Below, piece by piece: positions 1-8,250 of a DNA stretch of 64,000 nucleotides (positions are counted from its first letter, which is position 1; each line of letters starts with the position of its first letter). The translations under genes were made by a program, and so were the position numbers. Source of the stretch: Candidatus Intricatilinea gracilis. GTDB taxonomy: Bacteria > Pseudomonadota > Gammaproteobacteria > Burkholderiales > Burkholderiaceae_C. The notes beneath the pieces were generated by a model. That model saw only the letters and a list, made by a program, of their open reading frames with translations, ran no database searches and was not told the origin of the DNA. The stretch covers positions 237,501 through 301,500 of the forward strand of contig JADJDQ010000003.1 in NCBI GenBank assembly GCA_016702605.1, read 5' to 3'.

Positions 1-146
1 CCGCGCTCTTCTTCGGGCTCGAGCAGCGGCATGCGATTGACGGCCGAGATGTAGGCGTCAAGATTGCCGAGCGACGGCACCATGGCCCACGGGTCACGTA
101 CCGTCAGGGCAGAAGAACCGGGAACACTCACGGCGTAAGCAGTCAT
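1..146 (-). CDS. rpoH: RNA polymerase sigma-32 factor RpoH (N-terminal part, cut by window edge)
   Basis: The frame read leftward from an ATG at 146 begins MTAYAVSVPG and continues with LGNLDAYISAVNRMPLLEPE. This matches the conserved start of the heat-shock sigma factor family (region 1.2, the G-N-L-D-x-Y-I and L-x-x-x-E-E pattern). Only 48 codons are visible; the rest lies outside the window. A strong Shine-Dalgarno site (AGGAGGT on the minus strand, 152-158) sits six bases before the ATG and fixes the start. RpoH directs RNA polymerase to heat-shock promoters. A perfect CIRCE inverted repeat lies just upstream (168-194), so HrcA repression of rpoH is likely. Identification rests on the N-terminus only. 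Confidence 0.88.
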   Translation of the reverse strand, partial: MTAYAVSVPGSSALTVRDPWAMVPSLGNLDAYISAVNRMPLLEPEEER

Positions 147-167
147 GCCATACCTCCTGACGTCAGT

Positions 168-194
168 TTAGCACTCTCCCCCCGAGAGTGCTAA
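168..194 (-). promoter_or_regulatory. CIRCE element (HrcA operator) upstream of rpoH
   Basis: The sequence is TTAGCACTC, nine bases, then GAGTGCTAA. This is an exact match to the CIRCE consensus including the 9-base spacer. It ends ten bases before the rpoH Shine-Dalgarno site, so it lies in the 5' leader or over the promoter of rpoH. HrcA binds CIRCE and represses chaperone genes such as groESL. Here it would couple sigma-32 synthesis to HrcA. The match is read directly; the binding is inference. Confidence 0.93.
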
Positions 195-278
195 CCACGC
201 CGGAGGAGTCACAGCCTGCTGCGATGTACCGCCGTGATGCGCTGCTCGAGGTCGTGGGCAAGGTCCGGGCCACAGTGG

Positions 279-656
279 TCAGGATGCGAGCTCAGGCACA
301 AACCTGGCGCAGACCTGTCGCACATCGGCCAACGAGATCGGCTTGATCAGCAGCCCGCTGAAGCCGCTCGCCAGCATACGTTCACGTTCTTCGGGCATGC
401 CATGCGCCGTGTAGGCGATCACCGGCAGCGTGGTGTGACCCAGATCGTTGCGGATGCGCCGGCAGACTTCTTCACCGTCCAGACCGGGCATACGCAGGTC
501 GAGCAACACCAGGTCGAAGCTGCGTTGACCCAGCAACGCCAGCGCCGCGGCGCCACCCGAGGCCACCTCGGCTTGCCAGCCCAGGCGCTTGAACATGTGC
601 CGAGCCAGGTGGGTGTTGAGTTGGTTGTCGTCGACGATCAGGGCGGTGGGGCTCAT
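279..656 (-). CDS. single-domain response regulator (receiver domain)
   Basis: This 125-residue protein is a stand-alone CheY-like receiver with no output domain. The acidic pair D9/D10, the phospho-acceptor D53 in LLDLRMPG, T83 in AYTAHG and K105 in LIKPIS are all in place, so it should be phosphorylatable. The sequence resembles the C-terminal receivers of hybrid kinases more than chemotaxis CheY. It follows a histidine kinase gene on the same strand after 93 bp, which makes the pair a likely two-component system. With no DNA-binding domain, it probably acts by protein contact or as a phosphate sink. The ATG at 656 is the natural start. Confidence 0.88.
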   Translation of the reverse strand: MSPTALIVDDNQLNTHLARHMFKRLGWQAEVASGGAAALALLGQRSFDLVLLDLRMPGLDGEEVCRRIRNDLGHTTLPVIAYTAHGMPEERERMLASGFSGLLIKPISLADVRQVCARFVPELAS

Positions 657-749
657 GGTGGGCGCTCGCAGTGACTTGGCAGATCCGGGCGGCTGCGGGG
701 ATCCAGATCCTGTGATTCGACCATGGGGGGAGCCGGCATCACGGCCCGC

Positions 750-2552
750 TCAAGCGGCCACAGCCGGATGTTTTGTCGCACCTCGTTCCTCCGTGGCCGG
801 CGCCGACAGGGGCAGGCGGATGGTCACGCGGGTGCCGCGACCGAGCTCGGAGCGCAGGCTCATGACGCCGCCGAGCCGCTCGATCAGCTCCTTGGCCAGC
901 GGCAGGCCCAGACCGGCGCCCTGTCCGGCAATTCCCCAGTTCGACGACACGGCCTGAAAGCGGGTGAACAACTCGCCGATGCGGTCGGACGCAATGCCGA
1001 TGCCGGTGTCGACCACGGTGACTTCGACGCCACTGCCCCAGGCACGGGCGCTGAGTGTGATGCCACCTTGTTCGGTGAACTTGATGGCGTTGTTGACCAC
1101 GTTGGTCAACACCTGAAGCAGGCGCGTGCGGTCGGTGTCGATCGTGGTGGGGCAATCGGCGGCCAGGTCGAGCTGCAGCGTCAGGCCGCGTTGCTGTGCG
1201 TGTACGGCGTGCAGCAGCTTCACGTCGTCGAGCAGCAGCGGCAGGTTGGCCGGCGCGATGCTGGTCGCCAGGTGCCCTGACTCGATCTTGGCCAGGTCGA
1301 GGATGGTGTTGACGAGCTGGTGCAGATGTTCGGCACTGCTGTGGATGATGCCGCCGAACTCGCGTGCCTCGTCGTCGCTGCTGGTGTCACGCACCAGTTC
1401 GGCGTAGCCGAGGATGCCGTTGAGTGGCGTGCGCAATTCGTGCGAGACGCTGGCCAGGAAGTTCGACTTGAGCCGGTTCGCCGAGTCGGCCTTTTCCTGG
1501 CTGACGATCAGCTCCTGCATCAGGCGGCGCTGGCGCCGCGCACGCCGCACCGCATGCACGGTGAACAGGCCGATCACCAGCGTCACACACAGCGCCGACA
1601 CCGACCACAACCAGGCACGCTGGCGCGGCTCCTGGTACACCTCGGCCACACCCATCGCGGTTGCGACATAGAGGTCGTAGCGCTCGAGGGTGCGAAATGC
1701 ATAGAGCCGCTCGACACCGTCGATCGTGCTGCGCACCTGTGCCACGCCGTGGCGGTGCTCGCGCATGGCCTTGAAGAGGTCGCCGTGGCGGATGTCCTGG
1801 CCCTGGTCGGCACCGGTGGTGGTGGCGCGTGCCCGCACCACACCGTCACGGCCGATGAGCGCCGACAAGCCGCTCGGGCCGAGGTCGACATCGCGGTAGA
1901 AGCGGGTGAAATAACTCGGCGGCATCGACACCACCACCACGCCGGCAAAACGCCCCAACGTGTCGTCGATGCGGCGCGTCACCTGGATCGACCACTTGCC
2001 CGACACCTTGCCCAGCACGGGCTTGCTCAAGAACAGGTGATCGGCGCCCCCTTCGGCATGCACCTTGAAGTGTTCACGCTCGCGCAGGTCCACACGGGTG
2101 AACGGCTGGCTCGAGGTCACCACGAAGCCATCGGCACCGATGACCGACAGCAGGTGATAGTCGTCGCCGATGATGTCGCGGGTGCGCTGGTAGTCGCCCA
2201 GATTGAACCGGGGTCCGTCCTGCAGGTACTCGGCGCGCACGAAACGCACCGCCTGATCGGCCCCTTCGATCGTCTTGGACGTGTGTTCCGCAAAGGCACG
2301 GGTCAGATTGGACAGGTTGACCTCGGCCTGCCGACCGGTGTTGCGGTAGTCACTCGTCACCGCGAAGTACAGCCCCGCCCACATAGCCGTGACGGCGAAC
2401 AGCGCCAGTCCGAGCAGCCAGACCACCGGATCACCCGACAGTCTGGCGTGCACCGTGGCGGTGGGCGGTGGGTCGACCGACGCAGCACCGGCAGCCGGGT
2501 CGAGGCGACGCAGCCCGGCCAGTGGCCACGTGTCGGATGCAGGTGCAGGCAT
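750..2552 (-). CDS. membrane sensor histidine kinase with periplasmic Cache-like domain
   Basis: 600 residues from the ATG at 2552. A first membrane segment lies at about 43-65. A periplasmic region of roughly 230 residues follows, with DFRFRD-like features of double-Cache sensors such as the stretch around GDDYHLLSVIGADG and a SGKWSIQVTRR motif. The second membrane segment is WLWSVSALCVTLVIGLF. The HisKA box SHELRTPLNGILGY places the phospho-acceptor near H371. The HATPase domain has the N box (NVVNNAIKF), G1 box (DTGIG) and G2 box (GAGLGL). It probably autophosphorylates in response to a small periplasmic ligand and hands the phosphate to the receiver protein just downstream. The reading frame stays open beyond 2552, but that upstream part is Cys/Arg-rich and does not look coding. 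Confidence 0.9.
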   Translation of the reverse strand: MPAPASDTWPLAGLRRLDPAAGAASVDPPPTATVHARLSGDPVVWLLGLALFAVTAMWAGLYFAVTSDYRNTGRQAEVNLSNLTRAFAEHTSKTIEGADQAVRFVRAEYLQDGPRFNLGDYQRTRDIIGDDYHLLSVIGADGFVVTSSQPFTRVDLREREHFKVHAEGGADHLFLSKPVLGKVSGKWSIQVTRRIDDTLGRFAGVVVVSMPPSYFTRFYRDVDLGPSGLSALIGRDGVVRARATTTGADQGQDIRHGDLFKAMREHRHGVAQVRSTIDGVERLYAFRTLERYDLYVATAMGVAEVYQEPRQRAWLWSVSALCVTLVIGLFTVHAVRRARRQRRLMQELIVSQEKADSANRLKSNFLASVSHELRTPLNGILGYAELVRDTSSDDEAREFGGIIHSSAEHLHQLVNTILDLAKIESGHLATSIAPANLPLLLDDVKLLHAVHAQQRGLTLQLDLAADCPTTIDTDRTRLLQVLTNVVNNAIKFTEQGGITLSARAWGSGVEVTVVDTGIGIASDRIGELFTRFQAVSSNWGIAGQGAGLGLPLAKELIERLGGVMSLRSELGRGTRVTIRLPLSAPATEERGATKHPAVAA

Positions 2553-2689
2553 GTCGAGTGGCCGCCAGTGGCGCTGACGGCAAGGATGGATGTCCACCTT
2601 GTTGTCGGCACGGCCCGCGCGACCTTGAGCTGGCTCATGGCCATGGCTGCTCGGCAGCTGGCACGGCGACGCCGCACGACAATGCCGGC

Positions 2690-2893
2690 ATGAGCAAAGA
2701 CACGTCGACCAAGCTCTCGTCCAACGGCCTGCGTTACACCAGCAAGGAAGGCGGATCACCCTTCCTGGGCAGTGGCGCCACACGTTCGTGCCTGCTGTGT
2801 GGCAAACACCGCCGCCCCGACCAGCTGCAGGCCAAACGGATGTTCGGACGCACCGAGATGGTCTGCAAACCCAACTGCGCCTCGGTGACCTGA
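2690..2893 (+). CDS. small conserved Cys-rich protein, possible zinc ribbon
   Basis: 67 residues starting MSKDTSTKLSSNGLRY. It carries two cysteine pairs, CLLC in the middle and a C-x3-C near the C-terminus (MVCKPNC), spaced as in a small zinc-binding ribbon. I do not recognise a named family, though short proteins of this kind occur in Burkholderiales. It is divergent from the histidine kinase gene with 137 bp between. A GC-rich hairpin follows right after the stop codon. The in-frame ORF extends further 5', but the ATG at 2690 is where protein-like sequence begins. The function is unknown. Confidence 0.6.
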   Translation: MSKDTSTKLSSNGLRYTSKEGGSPFLGSGATRSCLLCGKHRRPDQLQAKRMFGRTEMVCKPNCASVT

Positions 2894-2902
2894 CCCCGCC
2901 AC

Positions 2903-2926
2903 GGCGCCGGCGCCACAGCCGGCGCC
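2903..2926 (+). terminator. GC-rich hairpin between convergent genes
   Basis: A 9-bp perfect stem, GGCGCCGGC at 2903-2911 paired with GCCGGCGCC at 2918-2926, with a 6-base loop. It begins ten bases after the stop of the 67-residue gene and lies between two convergent genes. No T-run follows, so it is terminator-like rather than a classical intrinsic terminator. Confidence 0.45.
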
Positions 2927-3016
2927 AAGTTCAGTGCAGCGTCGGCAGCGCCGCCACAGGACACAGCGTGAGCATCGGTCGCAGCGTCAACACGGGTCGC
3001 AGCGACACCATCGCTG

Positions 3017-3586
3017 TCAGCGCCAACGCCGGGCCAGCGCCAGCAGCGCCGGCATCAGCACCGCCCAGCCCAGCCCCAGCAGCCAGCGGCAGGCCGCCAC
3101 GTCGACCATCTCGATGGCGCCGAGCCGCACACCGGCTTCGTACGAAGCCAGACCGCCCACACCACCCAGCACGGCGGCCAGCCACCAGCGCCCCTGCAAC
3201 CAGGCCATCGACTGGTTGAGCGTGCTGCCGAGCAAGGGCCAGAGCACCGCCATCCAGGCTGGCGCCAGCAACAAGCCCGCGCGCCAGGGCGGCGGCGGCG
3301 CGCTGCAGGCCAGGTGCAGCCAGTCAGCCGGCAGGCCGTCGCCGCAGGACGGCAGTCCGACCAGACGCAGCAGGCCCGAGCCGAGCATCAGACCGTCGGC
3401 CAACAGGCCGATCGACGTGCAGGCCAGCAACAGCCCGACTGCCCGCGCCGGCCGCGGCGCCTGCCAGACGAACCACGCCAGCACCGGCAGCGCCACCAGC
3501 AGACCGGGTGACCGCAGCGTGACGCAGGCAATCCAGCCGAGCTGGAAACCCAGCACGTTGATGATCAGCAGGGTTGGCCGCTTCAT
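3017..3586 (-). CDS. DUF2878-like integral membrane protein
   Basis: 189 residues from the ATG at 3586, starting MKRPTLLIINVLGFQLGW. The N-terminal N-x-x-x-F-Q-x-G-W-x-x-C pattern and the overall layout of five or six hydrophobic helices suggest the DUF2878 family of inner-membrane proteins of unknown function. The start overlaps the stop of the FAD-oxidoreductase gene as ATGA (3583-3586), so the two are translationally coupled. I chose this ATG over an in-frame one 18 bases upstream because of that overlap. The coupling suggests a shared role, perhaps in lipid or isoprenoid metabolism, but that is inference from the partner gene. Confidence 0.7.
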   Translation of the reverse strand: MKRPTLLIINVLGFQLGWIACVTLRSPGLLVALPVLAWFVWQAPRPARAVGLLLACTSIGLLADGLMLGSGLLRLVGLPSCGDGLPADWLHLACSAPPPPWRAGLLLAPAWMAVLWPLLGSTLNQSMAWLQGRWWLAAVLGGVGGLASYEAGVRLGAIEMVDVAACRWLLGLGWAVLMPALLALARRWR

Positions 3587-4989
3587 TGCATCATCAGCTT
3601 CCACAGCCCTTGCAGGGTCAGGAGATGGCCGGGGTTGGTGGTTTCCTCGAGCACACCGGTCATGCGCCGGCGCAACCGTTCGCTGCGCCGGGCACGCCAG
3701 ATCACCAGATCGGCCAGCCAGGGCTGACTGTTCACCCGGTTGGCTTTGGCATACAGCTCGAACTGCGGCCGCAGCGCGTTGATGGCGGCGCCGTAACGCG
3801 CCAGCACGGCGGCGTCGGTGGCAGGGGTATCGGCGGTGCCGGCCGAGTGACCCGCCGGCGAGCGCGATCCATCGGCCAGGCCACTCGCCGGGGACCGGGC
3901 CGAGCCGGCCGCTGCCACGCCGCGGCGCGCTTCGAGCAACACCCGGGCGGCCAGCAGGCCGGTCTGCAGTGCCTTGCCGATGCCTTCACCAGTGAAGTCG
4001 TAGGTGCTGCCGATGGCTTCGCCGGTGGCCAGCAGGCCGGGGCGGCCGAGTTTGGCGCCCGTCAGGGTGCAGCGCAGCGGTGCGCCCTTGAGGCCGGCGT
4101 CGCCGAGCTGGGTGCCACCTTGCAGCAACTCGCCGGCCGAGGCATGGCAGGCCGCAAACGCGTCGAACAAATGGCGCAGATTGGTGTCGGGTGGATGTCG
4201 CTGTGGGGCTTCACGCTCGCGCCGCTGGCTGTCGAAGACACCCACCCCGACGTTGTAGACATCACCACCACACGGGAACACCCAGCCGTAGCCAGGGCTC
4301 AGGCGGCGATGCCAGACCACCTCCATCGCCTGAATGGCCTGAGGCAAATGGGTGTGATGCACGTAAGTGCGCAGCGCCAGGCCGCTGGGCGCACGCCGTT
4401 CACACAGGCTAGCGCCGACCATGGCCTGCATGCCGGCACCGGTGGCCAGCACGACCCAGCGCGCCTGCACGTCGATCACCTGTGCAGCGCCGCCGTCGCG
4501 TTGACCACGGATCAACTTGCCGCCGACGACACGGCCACCTTCCTCGATGGGTGCGCCGAAACGCCAGGGTGTGGCCAGGTGTGCACCGGCGCGTTGGGCA
4601 GCACGCACCAGCAGATGATCGAGCCGGCGGCGCGGCAACACGGCCAATTGGCCGGGCACATCGACCCGGCCGCCCCGCGGCGCGATGCAGCCCACGTGGC
4701 TCACGCGGTGCGCCTGATCCATCACCTCGTCGTACACGCCCAGTTCGCGCAGCGCGGCGTGGGCGTCGGGGATCAACCCATCACCGCAGATCTTGTCGCG
4801 CGGAAACTCGTGCTGATCGACCAGCACCACATCGATGCCGGCCAGTGCCAATGCGCGTGCACAGGCGCTGCCTGCCGGCCCGGCGCCCACCACCAGCACG
4901 TCGCAACGTGTGGGGGGATCGGCGGCGGGGATGGGTGCCAGCCCGGGCGTCAGGCCGGCGATGTGCAGGGGAAGATCAAGGCTCGTCAT
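3583..4989 (-). CDS. FAD-dependent oxidoreductase, geranylgeranyl reductase family
   Basis: 468 residues. The dinucleotide-binding motif VVGAGPAGSACA lies near residue 35. The FRDKICGDGL-like stretch (PRDKICGDGLIPDA), the GWVFP motif and the second FAD contact GEAIGSTYDFTGEGIGKAL are hallmarks of the geranylgeranyl reductase / ChlP-like subfamily of flavoprotein monooxygenase folds. These enzymes reduce isoprenoid double bonds or oxidise related substrates. About residues 345-385 form an Ala/Gly/Ser/Pro-rich low-complexity insert, after which a conserved C-terminal helix resumes. It is followed with an ATGA overlap by the DUF2878-like gene. The actual substrate cannot be told from sequence. 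Confidence 0.8.
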   Translation of the reverse strand: MTSLDLPLHIAGLTPGLAPIPAADPPTRCDVLVVGAGPAGSACARALALAGIDVVLVDQHEFPRDKICGDGLIPDAHAALRELGVYDEVMDQAHRVSHVGCIAPRGGRVDVPGQLAVLPRRRLDHLLVRAAQRAGAHLATPWRFGAPIEEGGRVVGGKLIRGQRDGGAAQVIDVQARWVVLATGAGMQAMVGASLCERRAPSGLALRTYVHHTHLPQAIQAMEVVWHRRLSPGYGWVFPCGGDVYNVGVGVFDSQRREREAPQRHPPDTNLRHLFDAFAACHASAGELLQGGTQLGDAGLKGAPLRCTLTGAKLGRPGLLATGEAIGSTYDFTGEGIGKALQTGLLAARVLLEARRGVAAAGSARSPASGLADGSRSPAGHSAGTADTPATDAAVLARYGAAINALRPQFELYAKANRVNSQPWLADLVIWRARRSERLRRRMTGVLEETTNPGHLLTLQGLWKLMMQ

Positions 4990-5042
4990 GCCGGGCGGAT
5001 TCTAGGAACCCACCGGCAAGCCCCCGCGACGTCTTGCGTCGC

Positions 5043-6083
5043 TTATTTCGAGTACTGCTTGATCAGCGCACGCGCCTCTTCGATCAGCTTCTTGCCGTCG
5101 CCGCCCTTGGCGGTCACGTCCTTGACCCACTCGTCGTCGATCTGCTCGGTCATCTTGACCCAGCGGTCGTATTCACCCTTGTCGAGGAAGACGATTTTCT
5201 CGCCGGCGTCACGGGCCTGCTTCTGGTGCGGCGCGACCACGTCGTCGAAGGCCGTCTCGCCAGCCCAGGCGCTGGCAGCCAGGCCCGAATTGGCGTCGAT
5301 CACGGCTTTCAGGTCGGCCGGCAGGCTGTCGTACTTGGCCTTGTTCATGGCGAAGGCGAAGATGGTGTTGGCCATGCGCGGCAGGCCGGCCGAGGTGTCG
5401 AGGGCGTAGCGGGCGATCTCCTGCAGCTTGATCGAGGGCACACCTTCCCACGGCACGCTGGCGCCGTCGATCACACCCTTGCTCATGCTTTCGGGCACGG
5501 CCGGCAGCGGCATCTGTACCGGGGTGGCACCCAGCGCGGCAAGCATCTTCGAGTTGATGCGGGTGGCGGCGCGAATCTTCAGGCCCTTCAGGTCTTCGAG
5601 CTTGGTGGGCTGCTTTTCCTTGAAGTGCAGCAAGGCACCGTCGTGCACGTGATTGAAGATGATGTGGATACCCTTGAACTCGTCCAGTGCGTTCTTCTGG
5701 ATATACGTGTACAGCGCCTGGCTGCCCGACTTGGCAGTGGCGGCCATGAACGGCAGCTCGAACACCTCGCTCTTGCTGAAACGACCGGCGGCATAGGTCG
5801 GCACACTCCAGACGATGTCGGCCACGCCGTCACGCACCTGATCCATCAGCTGGGGCGGTGTGCCGCCGAGCTGCATCGAGGGGTAGATCTGGCACTTGAT
5901 GCGGTCCTTCGACTCCTTGTTGACCTTGTCGCACCAGGGCTGGATCAGCTTGACCTGCGAGCTCGAGGTGCTGGGCAGGAAGTGATGCACCTTGAGCACC
6001 ACCTGCTGGGCACTGGCGCCCAGGCTGGCCACAGCCAGCGCGGCGCCAGCAACAAGCTTGATCGTGAAACGTGGGGTCGTCAT
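5043..6083 (-). CDS. dctP: TRAP transporter solute-binding protein (DctP family)
   Basis: 346 residues with a clear signal peptide (about 1-25, ending GASA). The mature protein starts QQVVLKVHHFLP and contains the family features LKGLKIRAATR and a central arginine expected to bind the substrate carboxylate. It is the periplasmic receptor of a TRAP carboxylate transporter whose small and large membrane subunits are encoded just upstream in the order dctQ-dctM-dctP. The ATG at 6083 is preceded by a GGAG-type ribosome site and gives a proper signal peptide; the upstream in-frame extension is non-coding in appearance. The ligand is probably an organic or aromatic acid, by context only. Confidence 0.9.
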   Translation of the reverse strand: MTTPRFTIKLVAGAALAVASLGASAQQVVLKVHHFLPSTSSSQVKLIQPWCDKVNKESKDRIKCQIYPSMQLGGTPPQLMDQVRDGVADIVWSVPTYAAGRFSKSEVFELPFMAATAKSGSQALYTYIQKNALDEFKGIHIIFNHVHDGALLHFKEKQPTKLEDLKGLKIRAATRINSKMLAALGATPVQMPLPAVPESMSKGVIDGASVPWEGVPSIKLQEIARYALDTSAGLPRMANTIFAFAMNKAKYDSLPADLKAVIDANSGLAASAWAGETAFDDVVAPHQKQARDAGEKIVFLDKGEYDRWVKMTEQIDDEWVKDVTAKGGDGKKLIEEARALIKQYSK

Positions 6084-6177
6084 GGAATGTCTCCGTCTAG
6101 GGGTCAGGTCGTTGGTAGTTGGTGCCAGGCACCATGCGAGGGGCAGCAAGAGAACGGGTGAAGTGTGCCGGCGGTTG

Positions 6178-7509
6178 TCAGCCAAAGGTGCGCACCAGCA
6201 CCAGCGACACACTGGGGAAGGCGACGAGCAGGACGATGCGAAGGAAATCGCTGGCCAGGAAGGGCATCACGCCCTTGAAGGTCTCGACCAGCGGCACGTC
6301 CTTGGCCAGGCGGTTGATGATGTAGACGTTCATGCCCACGGGCGGGTGCACCAGGCCGATCTCGACCACCATCAACGCCAGGATGCCGAACCAGATCGAC
6401 TTGTCGGTCTGGCCCAGGCCGAAGAAATCGAGGCCCATCACCATCGGGTAGAAGATCGGTATGGTCAGCAGGATCATGGCCAGGCTGTCCATCACACAGC
6501 CCAGGAAGATGTAGATCAGCAGGATCATGGTCAGCACCAGCAGCGGCGGCAGGCCGCTGTCCTTGACCCAGGTGGCCAGCTCGCCCGGCATCTGCGACAG
6601 GGCCAGCGAGGTGTTGAGCATGTCGGCGCCCATCAGCACCAGGAAGATCATGGCCGTGGCTGTGGCCGTACCCAGCGCGCTGTCGAGCAGACCCTTGCCG
6701 CGCATGCCGCCACTCACCACCGCCAGGATGCCGCAGGCCGCCGCGCCGATGGCCGCGGCCTCGGTCGGATTGGCCCAGCCGCCGTAGATGCCCACGATCA
6801 CGACCACGAAGACCAGCAGCACCGGCAGCACCTCGACCAGCGACTTGATACGCTCCGGCCAGGCCACCCGCGCACCGGCCGGGCCCATGTGCGGCTTCAT
6901 GCCCACGATGATCTGGATGACGAGCATGTAGCCCACCATCGCGATGATGCCGGGCAACACCGCGGCCATGAAGAGTTTGCCGATCGATTCCTGCGTCAGG
7001 ATGGCGTAGATCACCAGCGGCACCGAGGGCGGAATCATGATGCCCAGCGTGCCGCCCGCGGCGAGTGCCCCGGTGGCCAGGCTGCCGGCGTAACCGTGGC
7101 GGCGCAGTTCAGGCAACGCCACCTGGCCCATGGTCGCGGCCGTGGCGAGCGACGAGCCACAGATGGCGCCAAAACCTGCGCAAGCACCCACGGCCGCCAT
7201 CGCCACCCCACCACGCCGGTGGCCAAGAAAGGCACTCACGAATCTGAACAAGCTGCGACTCAGTCCGCCGTGTGTGGCGAACTGCCCCATCAACATGAAC
7301 AGCGGCAACACCGCCAGGTCGTAGTTGGACAGCCGCGCGTAGGCCGTGCTCTTGAGTGTGTTGAGCAGCGGCATGAGGTTGCCGTCGGTCAGGTAGAGGT
7401 AACCGCCCGCGCCGCTGATGAACATGGCGATGCCGATGGGCACACGCACCACCAGCATGACGAGCAGAACGGCAAAGATGATGCCGCCAACGGTGATGCC
7501 ACTGATCAT
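6178..7509 (-). CDS. dctM: TRAP transporter large permease subunit (DctM family)
   Basis: 443 residues, almost entirely hydrophobic, with about 12 membrane helices. It shows DctM signatures such as the glycine-rich stretch near LATGALAAGGTLGIMIPPSVP and a conserved GCVMD region. It forms the sodium-coupled transport channel with DctQ. Its start overlaps the dctQ stop as ATGA (7506-7509), and dctP follows after 94 bp, so the three genes form one operon. Confidence 0.93.
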   Translation of the reverse strand: MISGITVGGIIFAVLLVMLVVRVPIGIAMFISGAGGYLYLTDGNLMPLLNTLKSTAYARLSNYDLAVLPLFMLMGQFATHGGLSRSLFRFVSAFLGHRRGGVAMAAVGACAGFGAICGSSLATAATMGQVALPELRRHGYAGSLATGALAAGGTLGIMIPPSVPLVIYAILTQESIGKLFMAAVLPGIIAMVGYMLVIQIIVGMKPHMGPAGARVAWPERIKSLVEVLPVLLVFVVVIVGIYGGWANPTEAAAIGAAACGILAVVSGGMRGKGLLDSALGTATATAMIFLVLMGADMLNTSLALSQMPGELATWVKDSGLPPLLVLTMILLIYIFLGCVMDSLAMILLTIPIFYPMVMGLDFFGLGQTDKSIWFGILALMVVEIGLVHPPVGMNVYIINRLAKDVPLVETFKGVMPFLASDFLRIVLLVAFPSVSLVLVRTFG

Positions 7510-8042
7510 GCGAGGCCCCCCGTGCGCGCCTTGCCCACAAAGTGCCAGCTCATGTAAAAGCCCGCCGCGGCCAGCAACACGAAGCCCGGGATCATGAGGG
7601 CTTGCGCCAGCCAGATCGGCCAGCCCAGGATGGCCGAAGTCTCGCCATCACCGAACAGCGAGATCGCGCCCACCGTGGTGCGCCACGAGATAAGTGCGCC
7701 GAACAGGCCCACCAGCAACGAGCCGATGGCGTCGAGCACAGCCACGCGGCTGGCCTTCCAGTGCTGGGTGAAGAAGTCGACCTTCACGTCGCCACGCACC
7801 AGGTGGCAATAAGCGAAAAAGGCCGACGAGCCCACTGCTGCACCCATCTGCATCAGCTCGAGGTCGCCCGGCACGGGCACGGACCACAACTTGCGTCCGA
7901 CGATGGACACGATGGACATGAGCACCAGCGCCACGAACACCAGGCCGCCCGCCACGGCAGCCACCTTGCAGGCCAGCATCAGCGCTCGCCCGCCCGGGCC
8001 AAATCCAGCGGGGCCGGCCGCATCCGGCATGGGCTCTTGCAT
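7506..8042 (-). CDS. dctQ: TRAP transporter small permease subunit (DctQ family)
   Basis: 178 residues with four predicted membrane helices and the DctQ-type motif GDLELMQM after helix one, followed by DVKVDFF. It is the first gene of the dctQ-dctM-dctP unit. The start at 8042 has an AGGAG-like ribosome site eight bases upstream on the minus strand. An in-frame ATG four codons later is possible. The 208 bp between this gene and iorB hold only short imperfect dyads and could carry its own promoter. Confidence 0.9.
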   Translation of the reverse strand: MQEPMPDAAGPAGFGPGGRALMLACKVAAVAGGLVFVALVLMSIVSIVGRKLWSVPVPGDLELMQMGAAVGSSAFFAYCHLVRGDVKVDFFTQHWKASRVAVLDAIGSLLVGLFGALISWRTTVGAISLFGDGETSAILGWPIWLAQALMIPGFVLLAAAGFYMSWHFVGKARTGGLA

Positions 8043-8250
8043 CTAAATCTCCTCGCTACTGTCGCTACAGTGGTTCACGCATGTCGGGCCACATTGGGCG
8101 CCCGGCATTGTCCAGAGCAATCCCTGCGACTACCGGCAGGGAAATCCTTCATTGCCCGCCACTGCGGCCAGAATTTTTCGTGTCGCTTGCCACGGCGCAA
8201 GCTGCCGCTCGGTGTCGGACAAGGTCGACCGCTGCTCATGTCACTCGACT

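Noticed and set aside
5992..7557. A 521-codon plus-strand frame over the TRAP genes
   Set aside because: It is His/Gln/Arg-rich, typical of the reverse complement of high-GC coding DNA; the minus-strand TRAP proteins are unmistakable.
8058..8141. Short dyads upstream of dctQ (ACTGT-N4-ACAGT and CCCTGC-N8-GCAGGG)
   Set aside because: Arms of five and six bases are expected by chance in this GC-rich DNA, and no promoter match accompanies them.
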